Shown here piece by piece: positions 12,037 to 23,487 of a stretch of DNA of 64,000 nt. The stretch's first letter is position 1, and every line of letters begins with the position of its first letter. The stretch covers positions 26,753,896 through 26,817,895 of the forward strand of contig OZ024808.1 of assembly GCA_964017045.1 (NCBI GenBank), given 5' to 3'. Source of the stretch: Omphiscola glabra. Taxonomy: Eukaryota > Mollusca > Gastropoda > Lymnaeidae. The notes beneath the pieces were generated by a model. The model was not told the DNA's origin and ran no database searches. It saw nothing but the letters and a program-made list of their open reading frames with translations. The position numbers were made by a program, and so were the translations under genes.

Positions 12037-13530
12037 CTAACTAACACACATATTCTGGTGAAGGTCTGAGATTAATTTCTTATGACCCCCGCTAGTAAAT
12101 TGGCTACCAGCTCCATCTGCTGAGCTGAGCCATACAATATTTTCCTCACGTAGGGTTCCCCAACCCCCCTGGCTTCCCCAGGGAGATCTAGTGCGGGACA
12201 TTCGATCAGCAGGTGCGCTAGTGTCTCCGGGCCAAGGCTGCAATGCCGGTAGGTAGGATCCCGGTTGCTGTCCAGCCGGCAGAAGTATGTGCCTATGGGG
12301 CAATGCTCGGTGTGCATTTGCGTCACTAAGCTCTGCTGTTTGCGGCCTAACCCCCACCATGGGCCTTGTTTGCTAGGAGTAGGTAAATTGGAAAAGACGC
12401 CTCTGGCAGTCGTATTGTCTGCCCATTGCCTGTACCAATTCGTCCTGAAGTAATCTGCCAGCCAGTTCTTTATTTCCAAATAAGTAATTGGTACCTCTGG
12501 CTGAGGCTGGGCAGCCCCGGTTTTCGCCAGAATGTCCGCTTTCTCATTGCCACTGACGTTGACGTGGCCTGGGATCCATTGCACTGTTACCTTGCCTCCT
12601 ATTTCACCGATTTTGCATACGTCATCAATGGTAACGTCAACTAGATGAGTGGTACCTGTCTCTTCCCCAGGATCTAGAGAGCAGATCTTGAGCCGGAGTA
12701 CACGATCACATCGAGCCCCGCAAGTTCGTTTTCTTTCAGTGTGTGGTACACGTTCTCCAGGGCCCTGTGTATAGCCTCAAGCTCCGCATCAAGGTTTGAT
12801 TCTGCACTCCCACAGGGCCCCGAGAGTTAATCACTTTGTGGCCCCCTTGTGGGGTATATTATGAGCGCACCATACCCAGCAGTAACTTCTCTCAGGGTGG
12901 CCAATCTGTCTGTGAACACTTTCAGTACAAATCCATGTTCTCAAGGGCAGCCACTTTGTGAACATGTTCAGGGCTTCGCTTGTCATTGTTGCATCGGTCA
13001 AGGCCAAATTTATGGAGGGACGTGAAGGTTTCGCGTAAGGCGGATTAACTGGGATTTGGGCCAGACGTTCTCTATTTTGGGGCAGGTCGCCAGTCCTTTC
13101 CAGCTCCACGACCAGGTGCATGGAAGAGGACCTCTTTAGTCTTCTGCGTGCCACCCAGTTGTTCTGCATCTGGAACGACGGTTCCTTTTCGTCTCGTTGA
13201 CGGTACCTCTTTACGGTACTTAATATTGACTTTTTCCCTCCTTATTTCTAGCGGTTCCTCATTGACCAAGACCTCAACAGCAGCTGTGGGTGTGATCCTG
13301 AATGCGCCACAGATGAATCTCAGAGCCTAATTCTGGATTCTGTCCAACTTTTCCAATTCGGTCTTGCTTGCAAAGGATTGGACTGGAAATCCATCACCGA
13401 CCTTACACTGCCTAGGAATAGACTCTAGGCATTCTTGCACCCGAGCAAACCAATGGTTTCGCCAGATTGAGCTTGGCTGTTGCCTGTGAGAAGAGGTCTT
13501 GTACAACATTATAACTTTGCACATTTTGAT
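12037..13530 (-). pseudogene. LINE fragment: RT thumb plus RNase H domain, broken
   Basis: Minus-strand fragments in order give the C-terminal end of a reverse transcriptase (KTELEKLDRIQN, then PTAAVEVLVNEEPLEIRREK) and an RNase H domain. The RNase H shows SNLDAELEAIHRAL (catalytic Glu region) and WIPGHVNVSGNEKADILAK (the conserved GN.KAD motif with the last catalytic Asp). A C-terminal tail follows with HCSLGPETLAHLLIECPAL, a CCHC-like segment, ending at the stop near 12072. This layout fits Jockey/I/R1-type non-LTR retrotransposons with RNase H. Frameshifts and stops break it between about 12650 and 13400, and the catalytic RT palm is missing, so it is a dead 5'-truncated copy. Confidence 0.85.
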
Positions 13531-15861
13531 CCACGTTCTTTAAACTAAAATTTACTAATTGACAGAAGATAATTATAATAGTCGATTAACTCACTGACAA
13601 GACTGTGATGATCCGAGGCTGGACTTTAGAAAATTCTTCACTCATAGATCCGCCCCTGAAAACCCCTTGTAAGATATACCATTCCTCCCCCTAGTTTTAC
13701 CCCACAGTATCATAGACCACTCACCCCAAAAGCGTGCATTTAGTGTTCATCTCCTATCATTGATGAACCTTGAGAAAATAATACCTTACCCCCCCCCCCC
13801 GGCCCCCCCTCGGTATTGTCCTGGAGACAGCAAAGCGGAGTAACGTCCCTTGTTGTTATTGCATTCTTAAACCAAGTAGCTCACGCAAAAGCGTGAATAT
13901 GGATTTTGTACCTCACACCGATAAACTTTGAGGGTAGAAGGTCAAGCCCGCAATAGCAGAAATGAACATCATTGGATGGGAAAGTATACACCATTTAAAT
14001 CATCCAATTGAATCATCACCCAACTCGAATAAATAGCCAGAAGAAGCAAGAATCTGTCTTTTATGATCTTATCACTTGACTGTGGACTCTAGAAGGAACT
14101 AGACTTAGACCTTCACTAGCGTGATACATAACTGCAACCCAGGCTATTAGCAAGTATATGACTTTTAAGATCTGATCACTTAACAGTGGACGCTGGCAGT
14201 ACCTAGACTTAGGACTTCATTAGCGTGATCATTAACTGCGACTGCTACCTGTAGTACTAGTGAGTACGCAATCATGTTATTGCACTTGTAATGTTCACAT
14301 AGCTATTTAACTAATATTCGATCGTGTTTGATATTATTCTTATAATGGCTATGTTACCTTATACCTTATATAATTATTGCCTTTGCCGCGAGCTACGACA
14401 CACCACCATCACATCATAGAGATGGTAGGTTGTTGTTCCAACTCGCTCATGTCTCTTTTAACAAGAGGACATTATGTTTATTATGTACATGTAAATTTAA
14501 TTGTTAATGATTAAATATCCCATACTTCATAATTGTAATATTTGCCTGGTCCAACATTGTCGCAAAGCAACATATGCTTATGCTGACAACGTTCAGACTT
14601 ATAAATCCATCCACAAATTGGAGGTATATAATGTACACGCCATGTCACTTTCCATACCTCGATCTGAATTCGTTGCTGTTGGAAAGGGACTTATCAGCGT
14701 ATTACCATTCGATTGGATACTTATCCATTTTGTATCATACTACATTCAGCCTGGTTTCTATCACTTGACCGATTGACCTTGAAGCTGGAACTAGGGGATT
14801 GATCAACATCCTACACCAAACTACCTGACGGCTACTCGGACTTCGAGATCCAGGGACTCTACCTACCACGATTCGTCGCTGGAGAGTCATCTTCCCCATC
14901 GCAGAGATCCTACGGAACTCACGACAGGGAACTCCGCCTTTACTACTCTACGTTTGTGATCCACCGAGATCATCGTGGAAATATATAAACGTTAAGTCCC
15001 CAAGGAATGAACATAGTATCTTGGGCATTTATAATGATGATAACGTTAGTGTGTCAGTGACAATTGAAGTACATTGGAATATCTCGTCTAATTATAGGAC
15101 ATCCTTTTGTGTATATATTTATTAACTACCAGGAGTATATTAAGGAGAAATTTGTAAATAATTATATTCAATAAATCCTTGTATTTATTTCTCCTTTAAC
15201 AACTAGTTCGTTTCAGTCCATACTTTATGTACATAGATAGGTGTTATGTCTATGTGGTGATTGGGCTTAAGTAAATAATCCCTAGACTGAGTGCCAATAG
15301 GATATCTTGTACGAGAGATACTCCTCAATACTAAATTATAAGACAGATCACCACAAAGACTTTTATAATCAACTCTTTACTTACTGGCAGAAAAGGGCGT
15401 ACGCCACCTCATCAATAAGTTCAATTAATACACTTGCATTTCCTGACACCAGAGGGAATGAACATGCCATCAGCTCACTGCATGAATCATTTCGTTTGGA
15501 GAGTAGGTCTTTCCTGATCAGGCTGCTTTCTATGAAATATACAAGTACACCAATTCAGAATGGGTCAATTCATAATTAAATATTTCTGCATCCAGATGTT
15601 CCATTTGGAAATATGGAATATACTATAAAAAATGAAATACAATGTAGCCCAATGTAACATCTCGACCGCTCCAAGATGCTTGGTAACAATGTTTTATTAT
15701 TTAGAAATATCCACCATGTTATATTAAGAAAATATTTATAAATGACAGCACACTCTTTTCAGTTTATAACACAATATAACATTTGTATAAACAATTCTTT
15801 TGGGGTGTGTTAAATCGTGATCTTTTCGGGATTTAGGCCCCAGGGTAGAATTTAATCTTTT
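13531..15861. other. Unassigned stretch with a diverged direct duplication
   Basis: Two diverged units of about 115 bp lie at 14045-14240 (both contain CTAGACTTAG and TTCA.TAGCGTGAT). At 15140-15192 an imperfect inverted repeat (TTAAGGAGAAAT and ATTTCTCCTTTAA) encloses AATAAA, as in a retroelement end, but no LTR pair was found. A 14-bp C-run sits near 13788. Frames at 14501-14776 and 15307-15579 are unrecognised. Confidence 0.4.
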
Positions 15862-16078
15862 GGTAGTGTTCCTTCAGAAGTACTGCAATACCGGGATAGT
15901 TACGTCCAATTCAACCCTTGAGGGTCTCTTGAACCTTGCGGCTTTCTATCTGTTGCACCGATCGTCCCGGCCCCGACCAGACACAAATTGAGATATCACG
16001 AGCAACCCAGAGAGGTTTGGTAACCTGACGGGAAATAGATACTACATTTTGATCTTAGCCAAGAGCTGAGAAGCAAGT
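15862..16078 (-). ncRNA. U2 snRNA-like sequence with a divergent middle
   Basis: The minus strand starts ACTTGCTTCTCAGCTCTTGG, then CTAAGATCAAAATGTAGTAT, closely matching the 5' end of U2 snRNA, including the GUAGUA branch-site recognition element. About 216 nt later it ends GGTATTGCAGTACTTCTGAA then GGAACACTACC, matching the U2 3' stem-loop (GGUAUUGCAGUACCUCCAGGAACGG). The sequence between is unlike U2; it contains AATTTGTGTC, which resembles an Sm site. U2 in animals is about 190 nt. Possibilities: a chimeric pseudogene, an snRNA-derived SINE, or a divergent gene. A distal promoter was not identified. Confidence 0.7.
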
Positions 16079-17064
16079 AATCAAGATACGTGACTCACAA
16101 ATTTGGTTCAATGGTTGAAAAAAATATGTACTCTAACTTTCAGCTAGATATGTTTAAGTTAAGACATATTTGATAGTACACTTTCGTTCCACGGTCCACC
16201 GAAGTCTTAAAAGCGAGTTCAGGCATTCAAGCACTAAAATAACGCAACAATATACATATAATATAAACTCACAACAAAATATGGCAGCAAAAGACAAGGC
16301 TAAGATGAGTTTAAACATTTTCAGCAACTTGTGACTTGTTTAAACGAGATTGTTCACGTCCCTTTCTTCAGAGTTCTTTCCCTTCCTTTTATAGCCGACC
16401 ATCCTGTAAAATCGGGGGGTAATTTTTGAACAATAAACAATGTGCCCACCACAGTAAAATTTCGAAATTGCCACAAAACTGCACCCAACAGCTGTAGGTT
16501 TTATGACAGTACTAGAATTATGTTGTCTGCAAAATTAATCAATATATGTATAAATGTATGTTTCTATGTATGCATGTTCGTATGTGTTCCAATATCATTT
16601 ATCAGATTACGATAAAACATTGGTAAGTTGTTGTGCGAACGCCCGCAAAGGTTTCTAAATTAGTACAATCATTTTACAATATTCGGTTTTGGGCCAGGGG
16701 ACCTAAGTTCGTTTTTTCTTATTATTCTTATATAATTTCAAACAGAGCTATTTCATGGTTGTAAGGAATTTTAATTAAATAAAAATAGGGATATTTCAGT
16801 TTGTGTTTGACTTAATAAGTAGGTTTTTGAATTAGTACAGTCATTTACGCGATTGCGATATAAATTTGGTGAGTTGTCGTGTGGCTGCCCGCAAAGGCTT
16901 CTGCATTAGTATAACCATTTTACAATATTTCATTTGGGATAGGGAAAAGGGGGGGGGGGCTTAATTTCGTTGTTTTTTTTAATTATTCGAGCTTTTCAAA
17001 TATGATTTCAAACAGAGCTACCAACACATAGAATTTCGATTGTTTGTAATGTTCTGGAACAACT
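16079..17064. repeat. Diverged direct duplication upstream of the Helitron
   Basis: About 16600-16760 and 16850-17020 share CCGCAAAGG.TTCT..ATTAGTA, ATTTTACAATATT, a G-rich block and TTTCAAACAGAGCTA. The period is about 250 bp. It directly precedes the first Helitron codons and may belong to that element. The rest is unassigned. Confidence 0.55.
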
Positions 17065-18224
17065 GCTAACTGAATTAAATCTTAGTGCATTCCACTACGC
17101 TGCGAATTAAGATTACAGTCTTCATCAAAGTGTGGTTATTCGAAAAATGAAAAATAAAAAAAATTATGCGCGTATTGCTGTGAATTCAAATTGAAAAATG
17201 AAACACCAGGAATGTGCTGCGTGGGTAGAAAAGTGAAATCGCCAGAATTGCATTACCAACGGAAACATGATGAACGTTGGTATCAGATGACATGAGCTAA
17301 TCAAAACATTTCTTGGCAAACATACGCAAGTACAATTCATGTTTCCAAATGACATCGATCGGGGCAGCAAATATGCGCGAGAATGGCATGCCAACATTTA
17401 AAGTGCAAGGGAAAATGTATCATTGTGGGAGGTTACTACGATCACTGCCGAAAGCAGATCACTAATTTCTTCAAATTTATTTCATTGGAAAATACTGATG
17501 GACAAATCGAACAACGTTGTCAATTTAATACGTGATCTAAACAAGAAATTGTCGTTGCATTGCAAGATTTATTCTATCAACACCACTAATTAATTTGATT
17601 GTTAAGAATTGCCCTTGAACAAATGTCTAATGATGACTACAAAGTTGTAGTTACAGCAGACAAAATACCTATAGGCCAACACGAAATGCATTATATTGCA
17701 CACACAATTGATGAAATGGCGATGGCAATAGTAGGCGAAGAATTTAACTCACTTGAAATAATTCTTCATCGTAGAATTGTTGATGTTGAGCGAGTCTCAC
17801 AAACTCATAAGTCACGCGACGGATTGCAGTATCCGATGTTATTTTCAGCAAGGAAAGGATGGATATCACTTCAACATCAAATTGAGAAATTAACAAACAG
17901 ATGAAATAACGAATAAGAAAGTCAGTGCGATGAATTGTTATTCATATCGATTGATGATTCGCGAAGCTCTGAAAATCATATCTTGAAATGTCGACAATTG
18001 CTACAAGAATAAGAATTAGTAGCTACGAATCAGCAGCGTGGCAAATTTATCATTTCCAATCCATGAAGTACATCGCATCCAGCAGTTGTTTATTTTGAAG
18101 TGCACCAGAAAATGTACGTGTAAGAGCATTGTCGCCACCGACTACAACATTAACTGCGTTGTTCTCGTTGTGCGTGAATGATATGTTTGCAAAGACGCTA
18201 CTTTAATCTTGAGTGCCAACATAA

Positions 18225-19085
18225 TACACATGGAACGCACCAGCGAACAAGCTTCAACGTCGCCAACAAGCTCAAGCATTTGAAAGACACCCACATTTAT
18301 ATTCAAGCGTCGCATTATGCCGTCTGTACACATTAGGCCGTCTGTACACATTAGGCCGTCTGTACACATTAGGCCGTCTGTACACACTAGGCCGTCTGTA
18401 CACACTAGGCCGTCTGTACACATTAGGCCGTCTGTACACATTAGGCCGTCTGTACACACTAGGCCGTCTGTACACACTAGGCCGTCTGTACACATTAGGC
18501 CGTCTGTACACATTAGGCCGTCTGTACACATTAGGCCGTCTGTACACACTAGGCCGTCTGTACACACTAGGCCGTCTGTACACACTAGGCCGTCTGTACA
18601 CATTAGGCCGTCTGTACACACTAGGCCGTCTGTACACATTAGGCCGTCTGTACACATTAGGCCGTCTGTACACATTAGGCCGTCTGTACACACTAGGCCG
18701 TCTGTACACATTAGGCCGTCTGTACACATTAGGCCGTCTGTACACATTAGGCCGTCTGTACACACTAGGCCGTCTGTACACACTAGGCCGTCTGTACACA
18801 CTAGGCCGTCTGTACACATTAGGCCGTCTGTACACACTAGGCCGTCTGTACACATTAGGCCGTCTGTACACATTAGGCCGTCTGTACACATTAGGCCCTC
18901 TGTACACTGTTCACCCAAACAATGCAGAATGCTTTTACTTGCGACTACTGTTAATCAACATACGTGGACCAACATCCTTCCAAGAATTGATTGAGAACAG
19001 AAAATGGTCAAATATCCCCATGGACACCAGGCACAGTAACTTTGGAAATCTCCTCTACACGCATAGAAGCCAGACTGATCAATAA
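18225..19085 (+). pseudogene. Open Helitron segment carrying an in-frame hexapeptide expansion
   Basis: This 286-codon frame has no ATG but is open from a stop at 18222 to TAA at 19083. It reads YTWNAPANKLQRRQQAQAFE..., then SSVAL, then 33 tandem copies of the six codons L-G-R-L-Y-T, then TVHPNNAECFYLRLLL. In known Helitrons the stretch is roughly ALGRLYTVHPNNAECF with a single GRLYT, so the array is an amplification of codons already present at that site. The frame is preserved on both sides. It probably has no protein product, because the gene is broken elsewhere. Confidence 0.88.
18315..18908. repeat. 18-bp minisatellite, exactly 33 units
   Basis: Units are TTAGGCCGTCTGTACACA or the same with CTA as first codon; 594 bp is 33 x 18. 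The first unit has TGC for GGC and the last has CCT for CGT and ACT for ACA, merging into Helitron codons. The TTA/CTA variants are in patchy order. All other strands and frames are also open because of the unit length. Confidence 0.97.
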
Positions 19086-19269
19086 ATTGATCGTGTGCCC
19101 CTAATAAATAGAAGAGGAAGTATATGCCATTTATTGTAAAGTTTGCCAAGATTTTTTTGGGATGGTGGCAGAACAGATCCGTTAAATATGCACATCACTG
19201 AAACACCAACGTTCAATATCAAAAAAAAATCTGGAATTGGGGAAGTAACTCTAATCATGTCAACTCATT

Positions 19270-19983
19270 GTCTCATTAGGAAATGGCGTCAGCGGGCCGT
19301 CGAACTTGTGCTCCTTATGCCCTCCCTGGCGCCCACCCACACCTGCCAGCCGCCGGGTTTCCCCGACGTCGGGCTGTGCGGAGGAACGCCAGAGACCTCC
19401 CCAGGCGTGAAGCGTCCCCACCAGCAACCGCTCGATCGGGTTTGCCGATGGAGACCCTTCTCGCCCGGAGACATCTGGTCGACCGAAGACACTGTGTTTC
19501 AAGCGTCCGCAGTCCACTTACCTAGGGGTCGGGACGGTAAATTAACGTCCTAATATCTCCCCCCACCCGTCCCGGGGAAGCATCGGACGCCCTCTAAGAG
19601 GGATTCTACAGTGGGTTTCCACCTCGCAACTAATTCGCGAAGTAGCTGGGACGAAACGGTTGCCTAGGAGCAGCTTTCTCAGGGCTGCGTATTTAGAATC
19701 ATCGGCCATAGGCTTCCACCACAGCCCATCGCCTCATATCCCTTAACGGCAACTTGTAATCATGATCCCTACCCTGTGTTTGCCTTTTCTTCCACCTGTG
19801 AAGTATCACAGGTGGCAGCCCTGTAGGAGCTGTTTTTTCCAGCAACTACCATGCATGCCCTTGTCTGCCACGCGGAACACGCAATGGTGGTAATGTGACC
19901 CGGGTTAACGCCGAGGGGGTGGATGGCCAGCGCTTCCAAATCGGCAAGCCACTACAGACTTGTCGACCGGAATCCCGGGGGGG
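19270..19983 (+). mobile_element. GC-rich interspersed element, copy 1 (714 bp, 13-bp target duplication)
   Basis: A sharply GC-rich block interrupts AT-rich Helitron sequence. It is flanked by the perfect 13-bp direct repeat ATGTCAACTCATT at 19257-19269 and 19984-19996. Removing the block and one repeat restores contiguous Helitron codons ending QLIIWDE, so this is a real insertion. Two relatives lie at 48333-48907 and 54411-55047. They share a start (CATTAGGAAATGGCGTC) and the core GGGACGAAACGGTTGCCTAG. There are no long ORFs, terminal inverted repeats or obvious poly-A. A 13-bp duplication suggests retroposition by a LINE machinery. I cannot assign a class. The last ~200 bp differ from the other copies. 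Confidence 0.8.
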
Positions 19984-20765
19984 ATGTCAACTCATTATAT
20001 GGGACGAATGAATTATGGCACACACAAACGCGTTGGAAGTGCTGCGAAGATCTGAGATGAAATGAACAGCTCTTCGGTGGCGCACTTATTTTATTGTCTG
20101 GTGATATTCGAGAAACTCTACCAGTTATACCACGTTCAACAGCTGCTGATGAATTAAATGCATATCTCAAATCATTTATTGTTATGCGACAAGTACAGAA
20201 ATTGATTTTGGAGACCAATATGCGTGTACAACTATAGCAACCGCTGAAGACCAATATGCGTGTACAACTATAGCAACCGCTGAACGTTTCACAATACGAT
20301 TGTTAGATATTTGGAATGGGGAAAAAGGCAATCACATGTATCACATTGCCAAAAAGCTGCTGTGAAATTACAGCAACCACCGTCGAATTGATTCACAAAG
20401 TTTTCCCAAATATCTAACAGAATTACAAAAAATCACCAGCGACTCATATTAGCAGCCAAAAGCAACGATGACAATGGCACCAACTTCAGCATTCAGTTGA
20501 TTTCCCAGGCATGCCGTCCCACGATGTAACTTTGAAATTGGCGTCCGAAAAGTAAATCCACCAAGACTTTGCAACGCTACCAAGCTTTCAGTGAACAAAG
20601 ATGATGAACAAAATCATCGAAGCTACTATTTTAAATGGAAAATTTAAATGAGAAGATGTACTGTCGCCACAATTGCCAATGATTCCCACAGAAATGCCAT
20701 TCCAAGTCAAACGCCTGCATTTCCGGTGCGACTCGAATCGACTATCAACAAAGCATGAAAAATTC

Positions 20766-21413
20766 ATTATACCATCCATGATAACACCAATGATACCATC
20801 CATGGTAATTTCCATATTAAAATTCATGATACCATCCATGATCCCATCCATGATTACCCATGATACAAACGATGATACCATCCTTGATCCCATCCATAGG
20901 AGATCCATGATACTAACCATGATACCATACACGATACCATCATTGATACCATTTATGATCCATCCATGATACATCCATGACACGATTCATAATACCCTAC
21001 ATGATACCATCTTTGATGATATCGATGTAACCATCCATGATACCTCATATGATACCATCCATGATACCATACATGGTACCATCCATAATACCATTCATTG
21101 TACCGCCCATCAAACCATACATGAAGCTACCCAAGTTACCACCCATAAAACTACGATACCATTCATGGTACGATCCATGATACTATCCATGATACCACCC
21201 ATAATACTTCCATGATACTCTCCATGATCTCAACCATAAAACCATCTGTATTACAATTCATATAACCATTCATGATACATCCATGATACCTTCCATGATT
21301 ACATACATTCTACCATCCATGATACCATCTATGTAAACTTCCATGATACCATCCATGATGCCATACATGATATCATTAATGATACGATCAATAACACCAT
21401 CCATAATATATAC
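20766..21413. repeat. About 14-15-bp degenerate minisatellite (CCATGATACCAT)
   Basis: Highly diverged CCATGATACCATC units begin immediately after the Helitron TINKA codons and end at a hAT-like CAGTGG at 21414. It is the older-looking of the two arrays inside the Helitron locus. Confidence 0.9.
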
Positions 21414-21580
21414 CAGTGGTTGCCAAACATTTTGTCTCGTAGACCACTTGCCATGTTTTTCGTTGTTGGGTAGACCCCTTGCTTACCTCATATTGATTTT
21501 TGGCAAATCCATTACCATTAAATGTATTTTTGACAGCCGGTATAGACTAATTGAAGAGATTCATGGAATCTAACATTCAA
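21414..21580 (+). mobile_element. hAT-like terminal fragment
   Basis: CAGTGGTTGCCAAACATTTT followed by GTAGACCACTTG and GTAGACCCCTTG resembles the 5' end of CAGTGGTTCCCAAAC-type hAT elements. No right end or target duplication was found, so the extent is a guess. Confidence 0.4.
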
Positions 21581-21655
21581 GTTCATAGCAACTAAATGGT
21601 GTTGATGGATGACGCAGTGTATAGCTTACATCCCGGGAACATTTTGTTTTAAATA

Positions 21656-21811
21656 ACTTATACATCCACGATAACGTCCAACCATGACAGGTGATCTGTA
21701 CTTATACATCCACGATAACATCCAACCATGACAGGTGATCTGTGCTTATGCATCCACGATAACGTCCAACCATGACAGATGATCTGTGCTTATACATCCA
21801 CGATAACGTCT
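21656..21811. repeat. 44-bp tandem repeat, 3.5 copies
   Basis: Units start TACATCCACGATAACGTCC at 21661, 21705, 21749 and 21793. Confidence 0.93.
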
Positions 21812-22396
21812 TCGGTAAGTGATATTGCCAATAATAATTTGGGGTAACTCTAAGCTTTGTATAACTGTTATCCCGGTTACATTTAAAGAACTACTTCACA
21901 TTTTGTGAGTTCCCGATTATCCCGTTTAGTGGTGTTAGATCTGATGCTTCTTTACAATTGTATTTATTAATTAATCGGTTTCAATAAATATTTCGGCAGA
22001 AGTTTCCGATGCTAATATTACTGATAACAATGGGATGTTTAAAGAAATTATAACTCATAACTAAGTTGTCTTATCTTGTGGCATGTGACAGCATAAAGTG
22101 GCAGCAGCCCCTGCCCATGATCCCGGTACCCTTTTTACATCAGGTTGATTTGCTCAGTGGAGTAGGCGAGAATGGATCTATTTTAACTTAGGCCGACAAA
22201 AGGTTGATAAAATCCACGGTGCCCCCCGCCCCGATCCCCAACCCCCGTGACCATCGAATAGATGCAGAGACATTGCTGGTGTCATTCTATCGATGACCAT
22301 CTTGTTCAAAGTTGTTCAACCCTAATAGCATTTATAAAATTACATTTTACAATCGCTGAGACAATCTTGATTGACTAGATTCTATTGTGTAGGGCA
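21812..22396. other. Unassigned stretch
   Basis: Nothing recognised apart from a short C-rich block near 22220. Confidence 0.3.
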
Positions 22397-22924
22397 CTGA
22401 CAGATCTAGAAGAGCATCTAGCACGTACTGTCAACCTAGGATCCACTGACAGATCTAGTAGAGCATCTAGCACGTACTTTCAACCTAGGATCCACTGACA
22501 GATATAGTAGACCATCTAGCACGTACTGTCAACCTAGGATCCACTGACAGATCTAGTATACCATCTAGCACGTACTGTCAACTTAGGATCCACTGACATA
22601 TCTAGTAGACCATCTAGAACGTACTGTAAATCTAGGAGCCATGACAGATCTAGTAGACCATCTAGCACGTACTGTCAACTTAGGATCCACTGACATATCT
22701 AGTAGACCATCTAGCACGTACTGTCAATCTAGGATCCATGACAGATCTAGTAGACCATCTAGCACGTACTGTCAACCTAGGATTTATGACAGATCTAATA
22801 GACCATCTAGCACGTACTGTCAACCTAGGATCCATGACAGATCTAATAGACCATCTAGCACGTACTGTCAACCTAGGATCCATGACAGATCTAGTAGAGC
22901 ATCTAGCACGTACTGTCAACCTAG
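22397..22924. repeat. 49-bp tandem repeat, about 11 copies
   Basis: Units start GACAGATCTAGTAGACCATC and contain CACGTACTGTCAACCTAGGA. Confidence 0.96.
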
Positions 22925-22998
22925 GAAGAATTAGGGTTATGCAACTTGTGTAGTGGTTTTGTACCAAAGTTTTCTGATATCACTGGGCCATTAAGAAA

Positions 22999-23065
22999 AC
23001 TTCTAAATAAAAGTAACAAAAAAAAAAAAAAAAAAAAAAAAACAAAAAAAAACAAAAAAAACCCA
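22999..23065 (+). repeat. Long A-run after AATAAA
   Basis: TAAATAAAAGTAAC is followed by about 28 A and then A-rich sequence. It could be the tail of a retroposed transcript inserted on the plus strand; no parent is identified. Confidence 0.5.
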
Positions 23066-23187
23066 GATACACTGGACAGACGATCATGACACAACTTTGG
23101 AAACTATTAAAGTAATATGTCAGAGTTACAACATATTAATTCCCCCTGATTTAGTAAACTTTTGATATTAGTAACAGATGCATCCTA

Positions 23188-23487
23188 TAATAATAATAAT
23201 AATAAAGTTTATTTGAAAATCCCGCTTCATCCACAAAGGATCGAAGCGCGGTACAAAGTCAACTACTTTAAAAGAGTAATGAAAACAATCTATACTTTAC
23301 AACATTGAAATACAAAACGCAACAACACAAAACTAAGTACGTGCATTGCCATTCAAAGTGTTACATCCCCTTGCAACCATAAACAACACAAGCCAAAAAA
23401 CATCTAGGATCTAGAAATGGATGTGTTTTCAGATTGGTTTTGAAGGACACCAGTGTCTGGTTGTATCTGAGAGCGACAGGGGCTTGT
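23188..23487 (-). mobile_element. LINE 3' end, CR1/L2-like, 5'-truncated
   Basis: A minus-strand copy. Its tail is (ATT)n at 23188-23205. Before it is AATAAA and GTACCGCGCTTCGATCC, the same 3' untranslated sequence as the longer copy at 45723-46428. Upstream, the remnant SFKTNLKTH and the AVALRYNQTL/SFKTNL region match the last codons of that copy's reverse transcriptase. It stops at the edge of the 68-bp satellite. Confidence 0.8.

Larger units (their letters stand above)
17065..20760 (+). pseudogene. Helitron replicase/helicase pseudogene
   Basis: Plus-strand fragments in order match Helitron Rep-helicase proteins. N-terminal zinc region: KNETPGMCC and KVKSPELH near 17200. Helitron_like_N part: 17599-17904 with ALEQMSNDDYKVVVTADKIP, IVGEEFNSLEIILHRR, SRDGLQYPMLF. 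A later part: YTWN at 18225, then TVHPNNAECFYLRLLLINIR and GPTSFQELIE after 18900. Helicase motif II: QLIIWDE at about 19990. Downstream pieces: NPPRLCNATKLSVNK near 20560, LPMIPTEMPFQVKRL near 20680, and TINKA (motif VI region) near 20745. It is broken by stops (for example 18199, 18205, 18222), an internal deletion after about 18000, the 18-bp array, the GC-rich insertion at 19270-19983, and a minisatellite after TINKA. It is inactive. It would have acted in rolling-circle transposition. Confidence 0.92.

Noticed and set aside
12265..12644. Plus-strand frames over the LINE
   Set aside because: Antisense shadows of the RNase H region on the minus strand.
14400..15215. Solo LTR suggested by AATAAA and an inverted repeat at its right side
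   Set aside because: No TG...CA boundary pair, target duplication or second copy seen in the window.
18142..18994. Repeat frames on both strands (CTDGLM, YRRPNV, PSVHIR)
   Set aside because: They are shadows of the 18-bp array; the meaningful frame is the plus-strand Helitron frame from 18225.
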